Positions 24,719 through 33,611 are shown, numbered from the stretch's first letter. The stretch is DNA of 64,000 nucleotides from Pseudomonas sp. BGr12 (GCF_030272895.1 NZ_JALRNF010000030.1:15507-79506), one strand, 5' to 3'. The notes: generated from the sequence alone by a model not told the origin. Made by a program: numbers and translations.

Positions 24719-25051
24719 TCACACCACGGCGTCATTTCCAGCGAACTTTTGGTCTCGTCTAGCTTTACGTTTATGTCGAGCTAAAAGTACCCCAAGCAAT
24801 ACGAACGCTGATACCGGTAGGCTAAGAAAGAAAACTAGGCTGAGCAGGAATAACTCTAATGTTTCAAGAGTTTTAGGCGGTATTTTGAAAAGTTTCCTTA
24901 ATACAACTAATGCCCGGTTAGGTGGCATGGGTTTCTCAAAGTCGTCGAGCCAGAAACGATAGTAAGAAAATGCTTGAGAGATTGCTGCGGCGCCGATCCA
25001 CAACATTGTTACAATCATGTTAAACGTCGCTAGATTAGACAAATTATTCAC
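24719..25051 (-). CDS. Two-helix membrane protein, AT-rich, possible prophage moron
   Basis: A 110-residue protein with hydrophobic segments at about residues 10-28 and 68-92, a charged middle loop (DDFEKPMPPNRALVVLRK) and a basic tail (ARHKRKARRDQK). Base composition is clearly lower in GC than its neighbours. It lies opposite in strand to the Tfa and endolysin genes that flank it, the usual place for moron genes that act on the host. No family recognised; holin is possible but the opposite orientation argues against it. Confidence 0.6.
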   Translation of the reverse strand: MNNLSNLATFNMIVTMLWIGAAAISQAFSYYRFWLDDFEKPMPPNRALVVLRKLFKIPPKTLETLELFLLSLVFFLSLPVSAFVLLGVLLARHKRKARRDQKFAGNDAVV

Positions 25052-25157
25052 TCCTTTGAATTTGACGAGCGGGGGGGAGGGGATCTTACCCTGTATTCAT
25101 CATCTGTATATAGGATGCCTCCTAAATTGCGGATTGAAGTTTCTTATGGAGAAACAC

Positions 25158-25730
25158 ATGCCCATTATTGAGCAGCAACTGCTGCAGATCCTCCCCAAAG
25201 CCCGCCCAGTCGCGGGCATTTTTTTGCCTGCACTCAACCGGGCCATGGCGCGCTACAAGATCGACAGCCGGGTTCGTCAGGCGGCGTTCCTGGCCCAGGT
25301 CGGGCATGAGTCGGGCCAGCTGCGGAACTTGGTCGAAAACTTGAACTACGGCGCCGAAGGTCTGGCCGCCACCTGGAAGAGCCGATACCGCGGCACTGAC
25401 GGCAAGCCGAACGCGAAGGCAATCAGCCTGGCGCGCAAGCCGGAAACGATTGCCAACGACGCCTACGCCGGGCGCAACGGCAACATTCACCCGGGTGACG
25501 GCTGGCGCTTTCGCGGGCGCGGCCTGCTGCAGGTCACCGGCCGGACCAAATATGCCGGCGCCGGCACCGGCCTGGGCCTGCCGCTGGAAGATGAACCCCA
25601 GCTGCTCGAGCAGCCGGAGCACGCCGCCATGTCCGCCGTTTGGTGGTGGGCGAATTTCCATTGTCGTTTTTCATGCATGAAGGCTGCCTGCGTCAGGCGG
25701 CTTCCGACCCAAAGCGGAGATTTGGAGTGA
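25158..25730 (+). pseudogene. Phage GH19 endolysin (chitinase-like lysozyme), C-terminally truncated
   Basis: A frame from ATG 25158 (after GGAG) reads a GH19-type lytic enzyme: FLAQVGHESGQLRNLVENLN contains the catalytic Glu, then LNYGAEGLAATWKSRY, and GDGWRFRGRGLLQVTGRTKY is diagnostic. Homology ends at about 25650 (AAMSAVWWWANF); the remaining 25 codons are unrelated and the usual C-terminal helices (the RRINGGxNG region) are missing. The join marks a deletion that fused the prophage lysis region to the adjoining DNA. It is probably inactive. Confidence 0.8.
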
Positions 25731-25872
25731 CCGAGCGGAATTACATTTTAAAACATCGAGTCGTTTGACACTACGAAACGGTTAGACGAATGTTGGCATT
25801 GAATTGGATATCAGCTATTACAGGCATTTCGTATCCTTTGAACTATAGATCCGCCAATACAGTGATAATTTC

Positions 25873-26331
25873 ATGGCTAACCTGACCTATCGTCCTGCCA
25901 ACCCGGATGACGCCTCCCTGTGTATCAAAATCCGAGGGCTGACGCGAGAAAATGCATTCTCACCAGAAGAGTTGCATGCACTTGGCATTACCACCGAATC
26001 TTGGAGCACGGGCATCCAAGACGGCAGTTGCCCTGGCTTCGTAGCGTGTGACGATGGCCGGATGATTGGCTACTGTTTTGGAGATCGGGATACCGGCGAG
26101 ATTGTTGTCCTCGCCCTTCTTCCTTCATACGAAGGACTGGGAATCGGCAAAACGCTGCTTGCGATGATGGTTGATCAACTCAAAAATCAAGGGTTTCATC
26201 GCGTGTTCTTGGCTTGTTCCAGCGATCCGAATGTTCGGTCATATGGATTCTATCGACATCTGGGATGGAGCCCAACAGGGGAAAGGGATGGCTCTGGAGA
26301 TGACATTCTCGAAATAAAGTTAAGTGATTGA
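25873..26331 (+). CDS. GNAT family N-acetyltransferase
   Basis: A 152-residue GNAT enzyme with motif A at ALLPSYEGLGIGKTLLAMM (Q/E-x-x-G-x-G) and the C-terminal SYGFYRHLGW segment. It should acetylate a small amine or protein N-terminus; substrate unknown. The codon use and composition are less GC-rich than the core genes on either side of the island. It starts 143 bp after the truncated endolysin and is the first intact gene of the non-phage cargo between the att repeats. Confidence 0.82.
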   Translation: MANLTYRPANPDDASLCIKIRGLTRENAFSPEELHALGITTESWSTGIQDGSCPGFVACDDGRMIGYCFGDRDTGEIVVLALLPSYEGLGIGKTLLAMMVDQLKNQGFHRVFLACSSDPNVRSYGFYRHLGWSPTGERDGSGDDILEIKLSD

Positions 26332-26978
26332 ACGATATTGGTAATTCTAAAATTGAACGGGATGCGGAGCGTTTGCTTGGGATTGCCACCAACCTTTCAT
26401 GAACGGCTACTTTGGATCGAAAGCGGCCACCCAAGATTCACTGTCAGCCATTTATTCTAGCTACTCGAATTGATCAAGCCAGTGTAGGACCTCTCGCAGG
26501 CTAACCCGCTATTCGGGCGCAGTCGGGTGGCTGACCGACCGAGGGAGGTAGCGGCGCTAAGCACGCGGTGGCTGACTCAGTGGCGTGGAGGCGAATCTTT
26601 GCCACTCGCCTTGGCCATGACCCGGAACTGGTAATCGGACACAGCCTGGAACAGCGACTCAGCCAGAAAGCGCAGGGTTCCCCCGAATGGTCGCAGCGTC
26701 CCACTATCTCAATACGATGGTACGTGCACTTTTGGCCCCCCCTTGAGGAGGGTCTCACTCCGAAGCCGTGCTGATCGGTAGTAAGACAGGCCCTGTTCGG
26801 CCACAATCGATCACTCAGTTCAAGCTGGGACGCACCGCATGCTCACCCCCCCGCGCCATCGGCAACTACCGCTCGATCAACCAACTTGTATTGCCGCTAG
26901 GCTAGCGTATTCGAGCGCAGCGCAAGTGGACATGCTCCAATCGGTGGGCGTCGCAATTACTGGTTGCTCATGCGCTTC
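26332..26978. other. 647-bp stretch without a supportable gene
   Basis: Short open frames exist on both strands (for example 26568-26774 +, 26501-26806 -) but none has a recognisable domain, good ribosome site or conserved pattern. Two seven-C homopolymers occur (26736-26742 and 26847-26853). The stretch looks like decayed DNA between the GNAT gene and the convergent L,D-transpeptidase. Confidence 0.6.
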
Positions 26979-28757
26979 CTAAATCTGGCTTTGCCCTGTG
27001 ACCACCATAGTCGTTTCTGCCTGCGGCAACGCCAAGGCGGGCAGTATTGAAGGCAAATTCAACTGCCGCAATAGCGGCATGTCGTAGCCATAAATGTCGG
27101 GCTTGAACGTCACCCGCCCCTCGCTGCTCAAGTCGACCGTCCAATAGGCCAACAACACCGGTACCTTGACCGGAAGCTTGATGTTCTTGGTCCTGCCATT
27201 GGCCAACTGCTTTTGAATCCCCTCGCTGTTCCAGCGCACCGGGTCGTTGAACAACAACTCGACCAACTGCAGTGGATTCTCCACCCGAATACATCCGGAG
27301 CTGGTGGTGCGCACGGGCTTGGCGAACAACTCGCGATGCGGCGTGTCGTGCAGGTAAATCGCATAGTCGTTGGGGAAACGAATGGCCACCTGCCCTAACG
27401 AGTTGGTAGGGCCGGCGTCCTGGCGCAGCGTGAGGCCGCGCGCGTTGTACCAGTCGACGTTCGCCGGATCGAGTTCGTTGCCAGCACGATCAAGGACCTT
27501 GATCCGGCTGGCCGCAAGGTAACCCGGGTTCTGCTGAATCTTGGGCAGCATATCGTTGACCAGAATCGTCGGCGGCACAGTCCAGGTGGGGTTGAAGGTG
27601 ATGTAGGTGATCTCGGACTGAAACACCGGGGTGCTGCGCACAGGCTTGCCGACCTGCACCCGGGAACGCCAGATGGGTTCGCCGTCGCGATAGAACGCCA
27701 CTTTGTAGCCGGCGATATCGACAACGACAAAAGTGCCATGGAGTTTGTAGAGCAGCCAGCGCGCCCGTTCCATGTTCACACGGACCTGATCAATCCGTGC
27801 GTCGACAGGCACATTCAGCGCCGCCAGGGTCGCCGGCCCAGCCACGCCATCCACGCCAAGATACTGATCGACCTGATACTTCTTCACCGCAGCAATGACT
27901 TTATCGTCGTAAGCACTGCGCTTGCCCTTATGCGGCTCCAGATAACCACCGGCCACCAGACGGGCACGCAACTGTGCGACCACAGCGCCGTCCATCCCCG
28001 GCTTGAGTGACTGCCCTTCGGCGACTTTCGGCCAACCACCGGCATCGCGAACCTGACGCAACTGCGCCAATGCCTCACGCATGCGGCTATAAACCGCCTC
28101 TTGCGGCGGCGCCTGGGCGAACGCACGGGCCACATCGTGAGCATCCAGGGCAGCAAAGAAACTGTTCACATCTTCACGAGGATCAACACCGATCGGGTCG
28201 AAGTTCCAATGAAAATCCAGCCGCGACGGATTGACCTTGCCGCGCCGCAATTGCAGGAGTGCGGTGATGTAGGTGCGGGTCAGCGCGATATCAAAAGCCG
28301 CCGTTTGCGCTGGCGTCGGCGCGGAGGCCTGCAAAAACGATTGAGCCTCGGCCAACTCGTCGCCCCGGAAGTCCGCAGGGTTCAGGCCGTCAGCTTGTAT
28401 GTCATTCAGGCTCTTGAGCAACTGGGTGATATCGCGCCCGTCTGTCCAGGCAGCGCGATAGTTGCGATGGGAATAGAAATCGAGAACAACGCGATTGATG
28501 TCCGCGCGTTGATGCTTGCGAGAGGTAATCAAGGGAGGAAATGACGATACCAGGGGTTCAAGCGCGGCCTGGATCCCTTGTCCAACGATGTCGTCAGGCG
28601 CTGCAGTCGCCGGATTGACCTGCGCAGATACCGACAACACGATCTGCGACGTTTCACCCAGCGCAGTGCCGCTGATCAGAAAGACCATAAATAAAGCACG
28701 GCTTATGACGAATACCCTTGATAACTGCACCTTGGATAATCCTTGAATCTCTCGCAA
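26979..28757 (-). CDS. YcbB/LdtD-like murein L,D-transpeptidase
   Basis: A 592-residue envelope protein: N-terminal signal segment (about residues 15-34), a scaffold region, a peptidoglycan-binding domain (about 265-320; YQVDQYLGVDGVAGPATLAAL) and a YkuD catalytic domain (about 345-510). The catalytic motif is HDTPHRELFA followed by TTSSGCIRVENP, with the nucleophile Cys and its His. Such enzymes form 3-3 crosslinks in peptidoglycan and can bypass beta-lactam-inhibited D,D-transpeptidases. It is divergent from a second L,D-transpeptidase gene with a 60-bp gap, and both lie between the tRNA-Cys att repeats. Confidence 0.92.
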   Translation of the reverse strand: MREIQGLSKVQLSRVFVISRALFMVFLISGTALGETSQIVLSVSAQVNPATAAPDDIVGQGIQAALEPLVSSFPPLITSRKHQRADINRVVLDFYSHRNYRAAWTDGRDITQLLKSLNDIQADGLNPADFRGDELAEAQSFLQASAPTPAQTAAFDIALTRTYITALLQLRRGKVNPSRLDFHWNFDPIGVDPREDVNSFFAALDAHDVARAFAQAPPQEAVYSRMREALAQLRQVRDAGGWPKVAEGQSLKPGMDGAVVAQLRARLVAGGYLEPHKGKRSAYDDKVIAAVKKYQVDQYLGVDGVAGPATLAALNVPVDARIDQVRVNMERARWLLYKLHGTFVVVDIAGYKVAFYRDGEPIWRSRVQVGKPVRSTPVFQSEITYITFNPTWTVPPTILVNDMLPKIQQNPGYLAASRIKVLDRAGNELDPANVDWYNARGLTLRQDAGPTNSLGQVAIRFPNDYAIYLHDTPHRELFAKPVRTTSSGCIRVENPLQLVELLFNDPVRWNSEGIQKQLANGRTKNIKLPVKVPVLLAYWTVDLSSEGRVTFKPDIYGYDMPLLRQLNLPSILPALALPQAETTMVVTGQSQI

Positions 28758-28817
28758 ATCAGAAAGCTAGCGTCCAAACCGCTGCTAGACTCGACATATT
28801 CTTGATGAGATTTACAT

Positions 28818-29522
28818 ATGGAGCTACATAGCTTTGGCTTTCCACTTACAGCGCTGCTGTTGACGTCGGCCTTCATACCCACAGCCTACGCCGATTCGCT
28901 TGAAGTTGCGCTGGCCAAAGCCGCTCCAAATGCCAATGCCAAGGTCATCGCCCTAGCGGTTCGTGCCACCCAATGTATCCGCGCCCAAGGCGCTGCTCCG
29001 GCACAGAGACTTGCAGTGATCGATTATTCCCTGCCCTCAACCGAACAACGGTTATGGGTATTCGATCTGAAAAAGCGCAAATTGCTTTTCCACGAACTTG
29101 TCGCCCATGGCCGTAACAGCGGCGACAACATGGCCACCCAGTTCTCCAACCAGAACGAAAGCTTCGCCACCAGCCTCGGGCTTTTCCGTACCCAGGAAAG
29201 CTATCGTGGCCAGAACGGCTATTCCTTGCGCATGAAAGGCCTGGAACCGGGCTTCAACGATAACGCTTTTGATCGGGCAATCGTCATCCACGGCGCACCG
29301 TACGTCAGCCCGGTGCTGGCCCGCGCCAACGGTCGCATCGGCAGAAGCCTCGGCTGCCCGGCAGTGAGACCGGCGATTGCGCATCGGCTGATCGACTCCA
29401 TGAAAGATGGGCAGTTACTGTTTTCCTACTATCCCGATCAACGCTGGCTGAAGTCTTCTTCTTACATTAATTGTGGGAGCCGCACGGTAGCGTCTTCTGA
29501 GAAGGCTACGGAGCGCCAGTAA
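28818..29522 (+). CDS. Small secreted L,D-transpeptidase catalytic-domain protein (YkuD_2 type)
   Basis: A 234-residue protein with a signal peptide (cleavage near TAYA-DS, residue 25). The catalytic region contains AIVIHGAPYVS (His) and GRIGRSLGCPAVRP (Ser-x-Gly-Cys-Pro), the signature of the YkuD_2 group annotated as murein L,D-transpeptidase catalytic domain family. Expected site is the periplasm, acting on peptidoglycan stem peptides. It is divergently arranged with the YcbB-like gene, sharing a 60-bp promoter region, so co-regulation is likely. The C-terminus after FSYYPDQRWL is a short Ser-rich tail. Confidence 0.88.
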   Translation: MELHSFGFPLTALLLTSAFIPTAYADSLEVALAKAAPNANAKVIALAVRATQCIRAQGAAPAQRLAVIDYSLPSTEQRLWVFDLKKRKLLFHELVAHGRNSGDNMATQFSNQNESFATSLGLFRTQESYRGQNGYSLRMKGLEPGFNDNAFDRAIVIHGAPYVSPVLARANGRIGRSLGCPAVRPAIAHRLIDSMKDGQLLFSYYPDQRWLKSSSYINCGSRTVASSEKATERQ

Positions 29523-29877
29523 CCCAAGCCCCCGCCTGTCAAAAATGCTTCGCGTCCCCCTATTTAGATTGACAGTAACGTTATACGCCCCATCCCCCGT
29601 TGACTGCTTAAACGCACCACCATGGGTGACTTATTCTAAGTGCAATTGTGGGAGCAGAACCCTTCCGCATGTCATAGCGACCCCTGAATTTTCCCAGTTC
29701 TATCCCTTCTGCACAGAATGATCTGGATAGGCGTTCTCCGACCAATTGTAAACGTTAGCGAACGGCTGCAATGGGTCGTTAGCAGCCATTCGCGACTGAC
29801 CATTAACGACCCATAGCTGCCCTTCATGAGGGCAGCCGTTCCGGTGGAGCCGATTTTGAAGGTCTGAACTCAGTGAG
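29523..29877. other. 355-bp intergenic stretch with dyad structures, no gene
   Basis: No coding frame is supported. The right part holds the inverted repeat at 29764-29821 and a hairpin GCTGCCCT/AGGGCAGC (29816-29835) that may terminate the hydrolase operon coming from the right. Confidence 0.6.
29764..29821. repeat. Imperfect inverted repeat GGCTGCAATGGGTCGTTA / TAACGACCCATAGCTGCC
   Basis: Two 18-bp arms with an 11-bp perfect core (ATGGGTCGTTA/TAACGACCCAT) and 22-bp spacer. They could fold as a cruciform or be a remnant of a small mobile repeat. No second copy was noticed in the window. Confidence 0.6.
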
Positions 29878-30804
29878 TTACAGGTGTGTCTTGAAGAATG
29901 GAACGACCTGCGCCATGGTCAGGGCCACTGGCTCCGGGCGGTCATACAGGTCGTAGTGCGACCAGCCTTCGGCAACGAACATCTGCTTGGCTTTTGACGC
30001 CGCGCGACCATAGATCTCCCAGCCATCGCGATAAGCACCAAAGGCGCCCGGCTTGTCACCCACCACCAGCAGCGGTTGGGTCAACAGGGTTTCGGCGTGA
30101 GCAAAGGCATCCCAGGCCATGGCTGCACTGTTGAAGGAAAACAGACCGCTGGTGGCCCCGTTGGGCTGCTGCCCACGCGATGACTTGTAATAGTCGGTGG
30201 CTTCCAGCACATCGATATCGGTCAGGCCTGCCTGTTTACCCGCTTCGACCGACTCCGGCAGGTAGTTGATGACATGACGCGGTGCCCCCTTGGCTTCGGT
30301 GGTGCGCTGCTGGGCCATGGCGTTCAATGCCCCCACCGGGTCAAACTGGCTGAATCCCTCACGCATCAAGCGCCCGAAATTCACACCCGTGATCGACGTG
30401 AGCGCCTTGATCCGGTAGTCAGTGATGGCGGCGCTGACGGTATACGCACCGCCCCCACACACACCGATGGCGCCGATCCGGTTCGCGTCTACATAAGGCA
30501 GCGTCACCAGGTAGTCGATGGCGAAGCGAATGTCGGAGACGCGAATGGCCGGGTCTTCCACAAAGCGTGGCTCACCGCCACTTGCACCTTGGAAACTGGC
30601 GTCGAAGGCCAGTACCACGAAGCCTGCCTCTGCAAGCTGACGACCATAGACACTCCCCGAAGTCTGCTCCTTGCAACTGCCAATGGGGTGGGTGCTGACG
30701 ATGGCCGGGTAGGTTTTGCCCTGGTCAAAATCCGGTGGCAGGTACAGGTCGGCTGCGCTGTCCCAGCCCAGGTTGCGGTAGGTGACGTGCTGGAGGGTGC
30801 TCAT
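29878..30804 (-). CDS. Alpha/beta hydrolase, dienelactone-hydrolase-like (paralog A)
   Basis: A 308-residue alpha/beta hydrolase. The nucleophile elbow is IGVCGGGAY (about residues 114-122): Cys replaces the usual Ser (G-x-C-x-G), as in dienelactone hydrolases. A late SHYDLYDRP gives the His and FDASFQGASGGEP is the strand-loop before it. CAGGAG precedes ATG 30804. It follows a paralog at 30860 on the same strand (55-bp gap) and both are divergent from a LysR gene. Substrate unknown; relatives include uncharacterised xenobiotic or ester hydrolases. Confidence 0.85.
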   Translation of the reverse strand: MSTLQHVTYRNLGWDSAADLYLPPDFDQGKTYPAIVSTHPIGSCKEQTSGSVYGRQLAEAGFVVLAFDASFQGASGGEPRFVEDPAIRVSDIRFAIDYLVTLPYVDANRIGAIGVCGGGAYTVSAAITDYRIKALTSITGVNFGRLMREGFSQFDPVGALNAMAQQRTTEAKGAPRHVINYLPESVEAGKQAGLTDIDVLEATDYYKSSRGQQPNGATSGLFSFNSAAMAWDAFAHAETLLTQPLLVVGDKPGAFGAYRDGWEIYGRAASKAKQMFVAEGWSHYDLYDRPEPVALTMAQVVPFFKTHL

Positions 30805-30859
30805 CGTGTCGTACTCCTGAACCCGGCTCCGGGGCGCCGGGTGTTTGGCAAAGGAAGGG

Positions 30860-31774
30860 TTACAGGCGGCTCTGAAAGAAATCAGCCAGCACAGAGGCGG
30901 CTTCATTTACGTAGGGCTGCTTGTCGTACAGCGACATGTGGTTCGCCCCCTCGATGAGGTGCATGTGCTTGTCGCTGCTGGCAGCTCGGGCCAAGAGATC
31001 ATCACTCATCCATTTACTACCCGCCTGGGTGCCCGCCACGATCTGCAAGGGCTGAGTCAGGAAGGCCTCGGCTTTGTGGTAGGCATCGTAGGTGATGATC
31101 TGCGACAGGCTGCGCGCGGTCATGAAGCCTGGTGCATTGGGGTGTTGGGCGCGAGGGGTGTGGTAATACTCCCAAGCCTCGCGCAGTTCTTCGTTCGGTG
31201 CATCTTCTTCGCGCATCGGCGCCAGAGGCAGGGTTGCCAGTCCAGCGCCCTTGGCGTCGCTGCTACGCGCCTGTGAGCCATGCTCGATGTACGGCAGGGC
31301 ATCAGCATCCTTGACGGTGTTCTCCCAGCCATTGCGGAACATTTGGCCGATGTTGACGGCGCTCACCGTGCCAACGGCCTTGATGCGCCGGTCGTTGATT
31401 GCGGCATTGGCGGTGTAGCCAGCGCCGGCGCAGATGCCCATCGCACCGATACGGGCCGGGTTAACGTAGGGAAGCGTGGTCAGGTAGTCGACCACTGCGC
31501 TGATGTCTTCGGTGCGCACATGGGGGTTTTCAAGCTGGCGCGGCAGGCCGGTACTCTCGCCTTGGTAGGAGGCATCGAAGGCGATGGCCAGCAGCCCCTG
31601 TTCAGCCAGCTTCTGCGCATAGAGGCCAGCAGCCTGCTCCTTCACACCACCGCCCGGATGGGCGACGACGATGGCCGGGTACTGTTTGCCGGTATCAAAG
31701 CCAGCCGGTTGATGAATGACGGCGGCGAGCGTGATGCCGTGGCCGTTGAGGGTGGGGATGGTGACGTTATGCAT
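30860..31774 (-). CDS. Alpha/beta hydrolase, dienelactone-hydrolase-like (paralog B)
   Basis: A 304-residue alpha/beta hydrolase closely related to the next gene: the nucleophile elbow is MGICAGAGY (Cys), LPYVNPARIGAMG matches the LPYVDANRIGAIG of paralog A, and the late His is in GANHMSLYDKQPYV. It was probably produced by tandem duplication. ATG 31774 is preferred to 31822, as it follows AGGACC. It is divergent from the LysR gene with about 116 bp between them, so LysR control of both hydrolases is likely. Substrate unknown. Confidence 0.85.
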   Translation of the reverse strand: MHNVTIPTLNGHGITLAAVIHQPAGFDTGKQYPAIVVAHPGGGVKEQAAGLYAQKLAEQGLLAIAFDASYQGESTGLPRQLENPHVRTEDISAVVDYLTTLPYVNPARIGAMGICAGAGYTANAAINDRRIKAVGTVSAVNIGQMFRNGWENTVKDADALPYIEHGSQARSSDAKGAGLATLPLAPMREEDAPNEELREAWEYYHTPRAQHPNAPGFMTARSLSQIITYDAYHKAEAFLTQPLQIVAGTQAGSKWMSDDLLARAASSDKHMHLIEGANHMSLYDKQPYVNEAASVLADFFQSRL

Positions 31775-31890
31775 GGTCCTGGCTCCGGTGTTGAGCGTCT
31801 GTTTGTTGCTCGATGGATTCATGGTAGGTCAAGGGTTGTCATAGAAAAATATGCAATACTCGACATCAGTCGTCAGGGAAACTGAACAAT

Positions 31891-32811
31891 ATGTCGATCA
31901 ATCCATCACTGCTTCCGGCCCTGGCCTGGTTCGTCCACATCGCTCGCCACCGCAGCTTCACCAAGGCTGCGACCGAGATGGAGATGTCCCGGGCAGCGCT
32001 GTCGCAACACCTCAAGGGCTTGGAGCAACAGCTCAACGTGCGCCTGCTGCATCGCACCACCCGCGACATGTCGCTGACCGAGGAAGGCCAGCGCCTGTAT
32101 GACGCCCTGGCCCCGGCGCTGAAGATGATCGACCTGGCGGTCACTGAACTGGGTGAGGCGCAGTCCTCGCCGACCGGGCTGATCCGGGTGAATGCCTCGC
32201 GCATTGCTGCGCGAACCTTGCTGGAACCGCACCTGGGCGAGTTTCTCGCCCGCTTTCCGGGGCTGCGCCTGGAGATGGTGCTCAACGACGGCTTCGCCAA
32301 CATCATCGCCGACGGTGCCGATGTGGGGATTCGCCTGGGCGATAGTCTGGACGAGCATGTGGTGGCGGTGCCGATTACCCCGCGCATCGAGATGGCGGTA
32401 GTCGGTTCACCAGCCTATTTCAAGCGCCATGGCATTCCGCAGAGCCCGGCTGAGCTGAACCAGCACAACTGCCTGGCGTATCGTTTCACCAGCAGCGGCA
32501 CACTGGACCGCTGGTCGTTCACGGCACCGGACGGGGATGGCCATACCCAGGTGTTCGAGCCTCGGGGCAGCGTGGTGTTCAACGATGACGAGAGCATGCT
32601 CAAGGCGGCCATCCAGGGCGTTGGCCTGGTCAAGTACCTGGATATCTGTGTGCGCGAGCAACTGGCGTCGGGTGAACTGGTGAGGGTGCTACAGCCTTGG
32701 TGCCCGTCTTTCCCCGGCTTCTATCTCTACGCCCCTACACGTGCGCAAATGCCGGCCAAGGTGCGGGCGCTGATCGACTTTCTGTTAGAGAAGCGATCCC
32801 TGCTGGGCTGA
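31891..32811 (+). CDS. LysR family transcriptional regulator (hydrolase pair)
   Basis: A 306-residue LysR protein. The DNA-binding domain at residues 5-65 (ALAWFVHIARHRSFTKAATE, LSQHLKGLEQQLNVRLLHRT) and the substrate-binding domain (about 90-300; ADVGIRLGDSLDEHVVAV) are intact. It resembles the group of pseudomonad LysR proteins that repress adjacent oxidoreductase or hydrolase genes. It is divergent from two hydrolase genes and the last intact gene before the right att repeat. Confidence 0.9.
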   Translation: MSINPSLLPALAWFVHIARHRSFTKAATEMEMSRAALSQHLKGLEQQLNVRLLHRTTRDMSLTEEGQRLYDALAPALKMIDLAVTELGEAQSSPTGLIRVNASRIAARTLLEPHLGEFLARFPGLRLEMVLNDGFANIIADGADVGIRLGDSLDEHVVAVPITPRIEMAVVGSPAYFKRHGIPQSPAELNQHNCLAYRFTSSGTLDRWSFTAPDGDGHTQVFEPRGSVVFNDDESMLKAAIQGVGLVKYLDICVREQLASGELVRVLQPWCPSFPGFYLYAPTRAQMPAKVRALIDFLLEKRSLLG

Positions 32812-33073
32812 AATTGTGGCCGCAGAAACGAAGGAGCGAGTGACTGCTTCTGGCCGGAAGCAGTCATTCGAGGTCGTCGTTGAGTTGGCCCGCCCAAGGA
32901 GTCGAACTGCAGGAGGGAATTGTGTGCGGTCGGCAGGACGCCAGAGGAGGGGGCGAAATCAGTTCCGCAACTGAATTATTGCCCCGCGTATTTCGCGGGT
33001 TTCAGCGAGGTATTGACGGCGAACTTGCGGAATCAATTTCGCTATAACTTATTGAAATGCAATAGAAAAATAT

Positions 33074-33170
33074 CGGATTGCAAATCCGTCTACGCCGGTT
33101 CGATTCCGACCTCGGCCTCCATTATTGAAAGCCCCGCAGATCAAGGTCTGCGGGGTTTTTCGTTTGGGCT
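33074..33170. repeat. Second attachment repeat, 97 bp, partial tRNA-Cys plus terminator
   Basis: Identical to 21852-21948. The tRNA part is only the last 48 nt (anticodon arm to CCA); the 5' half is missing, so it is not a functional tRNA gene. The 26-bp sequence just before it shares no similarity with the tRNA 5' half. Confidence 0.95.
33132..33160 (+). terminator. Duplicated tRNA-Cys terminator
   Basis: Same 9-bp stem and T tract as at 21910-21938, carried in the duplicated att sequence. Confidence 0.85.
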
Positions 33171-33199
33171 GAAAAAAGCCGAGTGTTCCGCAACTCGAT

Positions 33200-33280
33200 C
33201 TATCGTGTGAGGCTTACGATCTCGCCGACGCGACGATACACGTCCTGCGTGATCTTCTCTTTCGAGTGCCCCGGCAGCCG
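33200..33280 (-). pseudogene. Tyrosine recombinase remnant 2 (last 26 codons)
   Basis: Reads RLPGHSKEKITQDVYRRVGE then IVSLTR and a stop. It aligns with the last residues of remnant 1 (RLPGHSKEKITQEVYRRVGE), with several synonymous and non-synonymous differences. It holds the box III region and catalytic Tyr of a second integrase, positioned 30 bp beyond the second att copy exactly as remnant 1 is beyond the first. All upstream coding sequence is deleted. Confidence 0.85.
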
Positions 33281-33286
33281 GACACG

Positions 33287-33338
33287 GTCGACCGCGCCCG
33301 CATTCGCGCTTCAATTGCATCAGCTCCTCCCAGGTCAC
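33287..33338 (-). pseudogene. Start of a phage-type gene fused to integrase remnant 2
   Basis: A GTG frame reads VTWEELMQLKRECGRGR and then breaks into integrase sequence. This beginning resembles a small phage protein of unknown function common in pseudomonad prophages. Only about 17 codons remain. Confidence 0.4.
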
Positions 33339-33405
33339 TTGGTCTACCTATCTGCGCTTGAGAACGATGCGGCTACAGTTAAGGGATTGGGGTTGGAGCG
33401 ATGCT

Positions 33406-33591
33406 ATGAATCAAAAGGTCACTTGCAAAAAGTGCGGCAAGGAAACCGAAATTCAATTTCGCCATGACAGTGAATCCGGTGGGCAGGTTTTCAATTGCCA
33501 GCATTGTGGCGCCTTGCATATTGAGGAATCGTATTTCAAGGCCCCAGGAGCTCCCGCGCAGTTCCGCTTTCGACTCGCGGATGAGTCTTGA
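33406..33591 (+). CDS. Small zinc-ribbon protein (right prophage copy)
   Basis: A 61-residue protein with CKKC (about residues 7-10) and CQHC (about 31-34), a complete two-knuckle zinc ribbon. GGAG precedes ATG 33406 by 8 bases. It corresponds in position and second knuckle to the protein at 23030, since in both halves it lies between the integrase remnant and a leftward methyltransferase remnant. Function unknown. Confidence 0.65.
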   Translation: MNQKVTCKKCGKETEIQFRHDSESGGQVFNCQHCGALHIEESYFKAPGAPAQFRFRLADES

Positions 33592-33611
33592 GCCGCTATC
33601 GTCTGGTGACT

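Noticed and set aside
26501..26806. Overlapping open frames on both strands in the 26.3-27.0 kb gap
   Set aside because: No ribosome site or recognisable domain on either strand; probably decayed DNA.
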